From positions 1 to 35,163 of the forward strand of contig JABDIN010000084.1 of assembly GCA_013003715.1 (NCBI GenBank): 35,163 nt of DNA, given 5' to 3'. Shown here piece after piece: positions 32,346 to 35,163 of the stretch (positions within the stretch are counted from its first letter, which is position 1; each line of letters begins with the position of its first letter). The notes beneath the pieces are model-generated. The model was not told the DNA's origin. It did not search any database and saw only the letters and a list, made by a program, of their open reading frames with translations. The DNA is from Desulfobacteraceae bacterium (GTDB taxonomy: Bacteria; Desulfobacterota; Desulfobacteria; Desulfobacterales; Desulfosarcinaceae). Position numbers and translations under genes: made by a program.

Positions 32346-34268
32346 TTGACTGAATATCGGAAAAAGGTTGATGCTTTCTTTTCACACGGCTTGATCGGAA
32401 AATCATCCATCTCCAGAAATCTGACACTTTCCCTGGCCATACTGGTTCTGGTTGTTGTCGCCGCCATCCTTACCCTGATCTACCTTAAAGAATCACAAGA
32501 TATGTACCGGGAGATTGAACTTCAGGCCGACCAGTATATTTACAGCATTTCCGAGACCCTATCCATTCCCATGTGGAACATTGACGCCGACAATATCAAA
32601 CTGGTGGGCTCCGTATATTCGAATACCGAAGCCTTAAAACAATTGGAGGTTATCAACTTCACGGGTGACGTGCTTTTCAGTTATAAGGCGGATACATTGG
32701 ATACCGGTAATATGATCAAGCGTACCCGGAACATCGAATTCAATAACCGGACCATCGGAAAGGTGTCCATCAGTCTGGGAAACGACCGGGTTCAGGATGA
32801 GTTGGCCAGGTTGCTGAATATCGTAATGTTGCTCCTGATTGTTTCCATTGTCGTCATTCTGGTTTCAACCAGATTTTTACTTATGATCTTCCTCCGCTCA
32901 CCTTTGCATGCCCTGCAACAGGTCATAGATCGCGTGGCCAAAGGGGATTACGCCTATCATTTCAACCTCAGTATCGATCCGGAGCTGGATCGAATCGCCG
33001 AGCAGTTCGAAGATATGGCTGCAAAGGTCGCCGCCAGAGAGCTGTCCCAGTTCAAGATGAATGAAAAACTACAGGTGGAAATCTCGGAACGGAAGCAGAC
33101 TGAAAACGAACTGGTGAAAAGCCAGGTTGCATTACATGAGAGTGAGAAAAAGTTCAGGGGAATCGTCGAACGTAATTTTGATGGCATACTGGTTATCGAT
33201 CTCGAGGGCAACTTTGTTTATCTCTCTCCATCCGTCGAAGTCATCACCGGATATAAAGCCGAAGATCTTATCGGAACCGGTTTCCTGGAATATATCGTTA
33301 AATCCGACCGCCCAGCGGCCTTGCGGGATTTGGAAGACCTGCTGAACGGGGCCGAAATAAGATCATTGCGTTTGAAAATAGTCAAAAAGGATGGAACGTT
33401 AATTCATATTGATGCCAACAGCGCGCCCATCACAACGGATGGCAAGGTAACCGGCATCCAGACTATTTTCAGAGATGTTTCCGATCAGGTACATGCCGAG
33501 CACGAGATAAGAAGGCTGAACAAGGAACTCGAAGCGCGCGTGGAGCAACGCACGATAGAGCTGAAACGCACGCTCAAGGAACTTGAAGCATTCTCCTATA
33601 CGGTATCCCATGACCTGCGCGCACCCTTGCGCCACATGAACGGCTTCGTCCAACTCCTTCGCAAACGGCAGATGGAGAATCTCGATGAAACCTCAAAGCG
33701 ATACATAGAGCACATCATCTCGTCATCACTGCGAATGGATCAGCTAATCGTTGACCTGCTCGCGTTCTCGAGGTCAGGCCAGACGCCTATTAACAGACAA
33801 CTTGTGGACCTGAGCCGGTTGACGGACGAAATCAGGAAAGAACTGAGCAAAGAAACCCAGGGCAGAACCATCGAATGGCAGATCGACCCCTTACCCGTCA
33901 TCGAAGGCGATGTGAGTTTACTTCGACAGGCCATGCGGAATCTCCTCGAAAATTCAGTCAAATTCACAGCCGTCCGCGACACGGCGCATATCCGGATCGG
34001 CATCCTGAATGAAGTTGCCAAAACCCATAAAACCATTATGTTCATTCGTGACGATGGCGCGGGATTCGATCAACGATATGTCGATAAGCTGTTTGATGTG
34101 TTCCAACGGCAACATTCAGAGGATGAATTCGAAGGCACCGGAATAGGTCTGGCCATCGCACGCAGAATCATCCATCGCCATGGTGGAGACATCTGGGCGG
34201 AAGGGCGGATTGGCGATGGCGCGACATTTTATTTGTCTTTCAACAATGATAACCGTTTAGATCCCTGA
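32346..34268 (+). CDS. Membrane PAS-domain sensor histidine kinase
   Basis: A 640-residue sensor kinase. Residues about 25-47 and 157-183 are transmembrane segments bracketing an extracytoplasmic sensor region of about 110 residues. A HAMP domain (about 184-235) and a coiled linker lead to a PAS/PAC unit (268-385; RGIVERNFDGILVIDLEGNF). HisKA follows, with phospho-acceptor H422 in TVSHDLRAPLRHMNGF, then the ATPase domain with N536 in RNLLENSVKF, DDGAGF and FEGTGIGLAIARRI. The start is a TTG at 32346-32348, preceded by GGAGG at 8 bp. No response regulator is in the window. It is on the opposite strand to the catabolic island and may be unrelated to it. Confidence 0.95.
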   Translation: MTEYRKKVDAFFSHGLIGKSSISRNLTLSLAILVLVVVAAILTLIYLKESQDMYREIELQADQYIYSISETLSIPMWNIDADNIKLVGSVYSNTEALKQLEVINFTGDVLFSYKADTLDTGNMIKRTRNIEFNNRTIGKVSISLGNDRVQDELARLLNIVMLLLIVSIVVILVSTRFLLMIFLRSPLHALQQVIDRVAKGDYAYHFNLSIDPELDRIAEQFEDMAAKVAARELSQFKMNEKLQVEISERKQTENELVKSQVALHESEKKFRGIVERNFDGILVIDLEGNFVYLSPSVEVITGYKAEDLIGTGFLEYIVKSDRPAALRDLEDLLNGAEIRSLRLKIVKKDGTLIHIDANSAPITTDGKVTGIQTIFRDVSDQVHAEHEIRRLNKELEARVEQRTIELKRTLKELEAFSYTVSHDLRAPLRHMNGFVQLLRKRQMENLDETSKRYIEHIISSSLRMDQLIVDLLAFSRSGQTPINRQLVDLSRLTDEIRKELSKETQGRTIEWQIDPLPVIEGDVSLLRQAMRNLLENSVKFTAVRDTAHIRIGILNEVAKTHKTIMFIRDDGAGFDQRYVDKLFDVFQRQHSEDEFEGTGIGLAIARRIIHRHGGDIWAEGRIGDGATFYLSFNNDNRLDP

Positions 34269-34302
34269 TCCTGGGTGTTTTAAACGATAAGGACCAACAG
34301 AG

Positions 34303-34494
34303 ATGAAGAAACCGATGGTGGATATGGCGAGCTGTACGCTTTGCCTGGGCTGCGTTGAAATGGCTCCCGAAGTCTTCTCCGAAAATGATGCGGGATATAT
34401 CGAAGTGGCGGATCTTGATGACTACCCGCAAGATGCCGTGAACGAAGCCATCAAATATTGCCCGGAAGACTGTATTTCCTGGGAGGAAATCTGA
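34303..34494 (+). CDS. Single-cluster ferredoxin
   Basis: A 63-residue acidic ferredoxin with C-x2-C-x2-C in SCTLCLGCVEMAPEVF and a distal Cys in KYCPEDCISWEE, matching Desulfovibrio-type one-[4Fe-4S] ferredoxins. The ATG at 34303 starts 34 bp after the kinase stop; AAGGACC and AGAG are weak upstream signals. It can serve as electron carrier for ferredoxin-dependent oxidoreductases, but nothing ties it specifically to the enzymes on the other strand. Confidence 0.9.
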   Translation: MKKPMVDMASCTLCLGCVEMAPEVFSENDAGYIEVADLDDYPQDAVNEAIKYCPEDCISWEEI

Positions 34495-34548
34495 TTCCAG
34501 CGATTATTAATCCGGCAAAAAAGGGAAAAGAGAGACTATCGAACGAAA

Positions 34549-35163
34549 ATGAGCTTCAGGCGATTAAAAAAAGAGATGTCTTCACTGCTGGTCCGGGAAA
34601 ATGCGGATACCGCATGCGCCCGGTTGATGGAATTGCCGGGTCGCCGGATTGTGAACCCCCTGTTCTCCTTGTTCCACAGCGGTGACGACAGGCTGCGATG
34701 GCGGGCGATAACGGCCATGGGAATTGTGGTCGCGCGCCTGGCTGATCAGGAAATCGAATCTGCGCGGGTGGTCATGCGTCGATTGATGTGGACACTCAAT
34801 GATGAATCCGGCGGTATCGGCTGGGGGTCTCCGGAAGCCATGGGCGAAATCATGGCGCGTCATCAGCGGCTCGCCGATGAATATGCCTGTGTCCTGGTGT
34901 CCTATGTCAATGAAAGCGGTAATTATCTTGAACATGAAATACTCCAGCGCGGGGCATTGTGGGGTGTGGGACGCCTGGCAAGGATATCCCCCGGCCATGT
35001 GGCGGCTGCCGGTGATCATATCGCACCCTATCTGCGATCCGCGGACCACTTCTTACGGGGGTTGTCGCTCTGGGCGGTGACGCCGCTTAAGCTGAACCAC
35101 CTGGAAACAATGTATGCGTCATTGACTAATGATACGAATCGAATCTCTCTGTATGAAAACGAT
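34549..35163 (+). CDS. HEAT-like protein of the DVU0298 kind (partial, runs off the edge)
   Basis: An open frame from ATG 34549 through the right edge (205 codons, no stop). It reads MSFRRLKKEMSSLLVRENAD, then PLFSLFHSGDDRLRWRAITA, followed by MRRLMWTLNDESGGIGWGSP and EAMGEIMARH. This helical, HEAT-repeat-like protein is what I recall as the DVU0298 family of sulfate reducers. The start has only a weak ribosome-binding site; the alternative ATG nine codons on is possible. It follows the ferredoxin by 54 bp. The C-terminus is outside the window and the function is unknown. Confidence 0.8.
   Translation, partial: MSFRRLKKEMSSLLVRENADTACARLMELPGRRIVNPLFSLFHSGDDRLRWRAITAMGIVVARLADQEIESARVVMRRLMWTLNDESGGIGWGSPEAMGEIMARHQRLADEYACVLVSYVNESGNYLEHEILQRGALWGVGRLARISPGHVAAAGDHIAPYLRSADHFLRGLSLWAVTPLKLNHLETMYASLTNDTNRISLYEND

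Noticed and set aside
32122-32349. Plus-strand ORF just before the kinase
   Set aside because: It overlaps the kinase start and the kinase ribosome-binding site, and shows no family features.
1-35163. CRISPR arrays, tRNA/rRNA genes, transposases and phage genes
   Set aside because: Looked for and not seen; no regularly spaced direct repeats, cloverleaf-like sequences or transposase motifs.

Overview
The window looks like a chromosomal catabolic island of an anaerobic or facultatively anaerobic bacterium, most likely a Desulfobacterota (deltaproteobacterial) lineage. This is inferred from gene content: a tungsten-type aldehyde:ferredoxin oxidoreductase, a four-subunit 2-oxoacid:ferredoxin oxidoreductase, a one-cluster ferredoxin, a HEAT-like protein of the kind I recall from Desulfovibrio, and TRAP/TAXI uptake. 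No rRNA, tRNA, CRISPR array or intact insertion sequence was seen.

Layout. From about 31.4 kb down to the left edge every gene lies on the minus strand, so it is transcribed right to left. (1) 31.4-27.2 kb: 3-hydroxyacyl-CoA dehydrogenase, thiolase and an aldehyde:ferredoxin oxidoreductase whose reading frame is broken near its 5' end. (2) 26.7-24.8 kb: an old-yellow-enzyme/2,4-dienoyl-CoA reductase-like flavoprotein. (3) 24.4-23.7 kb: a GntR/FCD regulator. (4) 23.6-17.1 kb: nitrilase-family amidase, DUF2848 protein, small cupin, TAXI receptor, fused TRAP permease and an AstE/AspA-like metallohydrolase, plausibly an uptake and deacylation unit. (5) 17.0-14.3 kb: KorD-A-B-C. (6) 14.0-9.5 kb: two paralogous family-5 solute-binding proteins around a dihydroorotase-like amidohydrolase. 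(7) 9.4-0 kb: acyl-CoA ligase, MaoC-type hydratase, crotonase, IlvD/Edd-like dehydratase, aconitase X large and small subunits, two tandem DUF1445 proteins and an uncharacterised protein at the edge. The plus strand resumes at 32.3 kb with a PAS histidine kinase, a ferredoxin and a HEAT-like protein running off the right edge, after a gene-free stretch of about 960 bp.

How the parts may work together (inference): small carboxylates or amides enter through the TRAP/TAXI transporter or are captured by the solute-binding proteins; the hydrolases remove acyl or amide groups; an acyl-CoA ligase activates the product; a run of (de)hydratases, a dehydrogenase and a thiolase process the CoA ester or free acid; and the two ferredoxin-dependent oxidoreductases handle aldehydes and 2-oxoacids. 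The substrate cannot be read from the sequence.

The most notable observations are: a composite operator (TGTATAC, 5 bp, TGTAT) at five places, which suggests one regulon under the resident GntR protein; an in-frame TGA at the left edge where a Cys may be expected (possible selenocysteine); a -1 frame break in the oxidoreductase exactly on a T TTA AAA slippery sequence; an IlvD/Edd homologue lacking several conserved metal ligands; six consecutive genes from hydro-lyase-type families; and two unexplained inverted-repeat elements.
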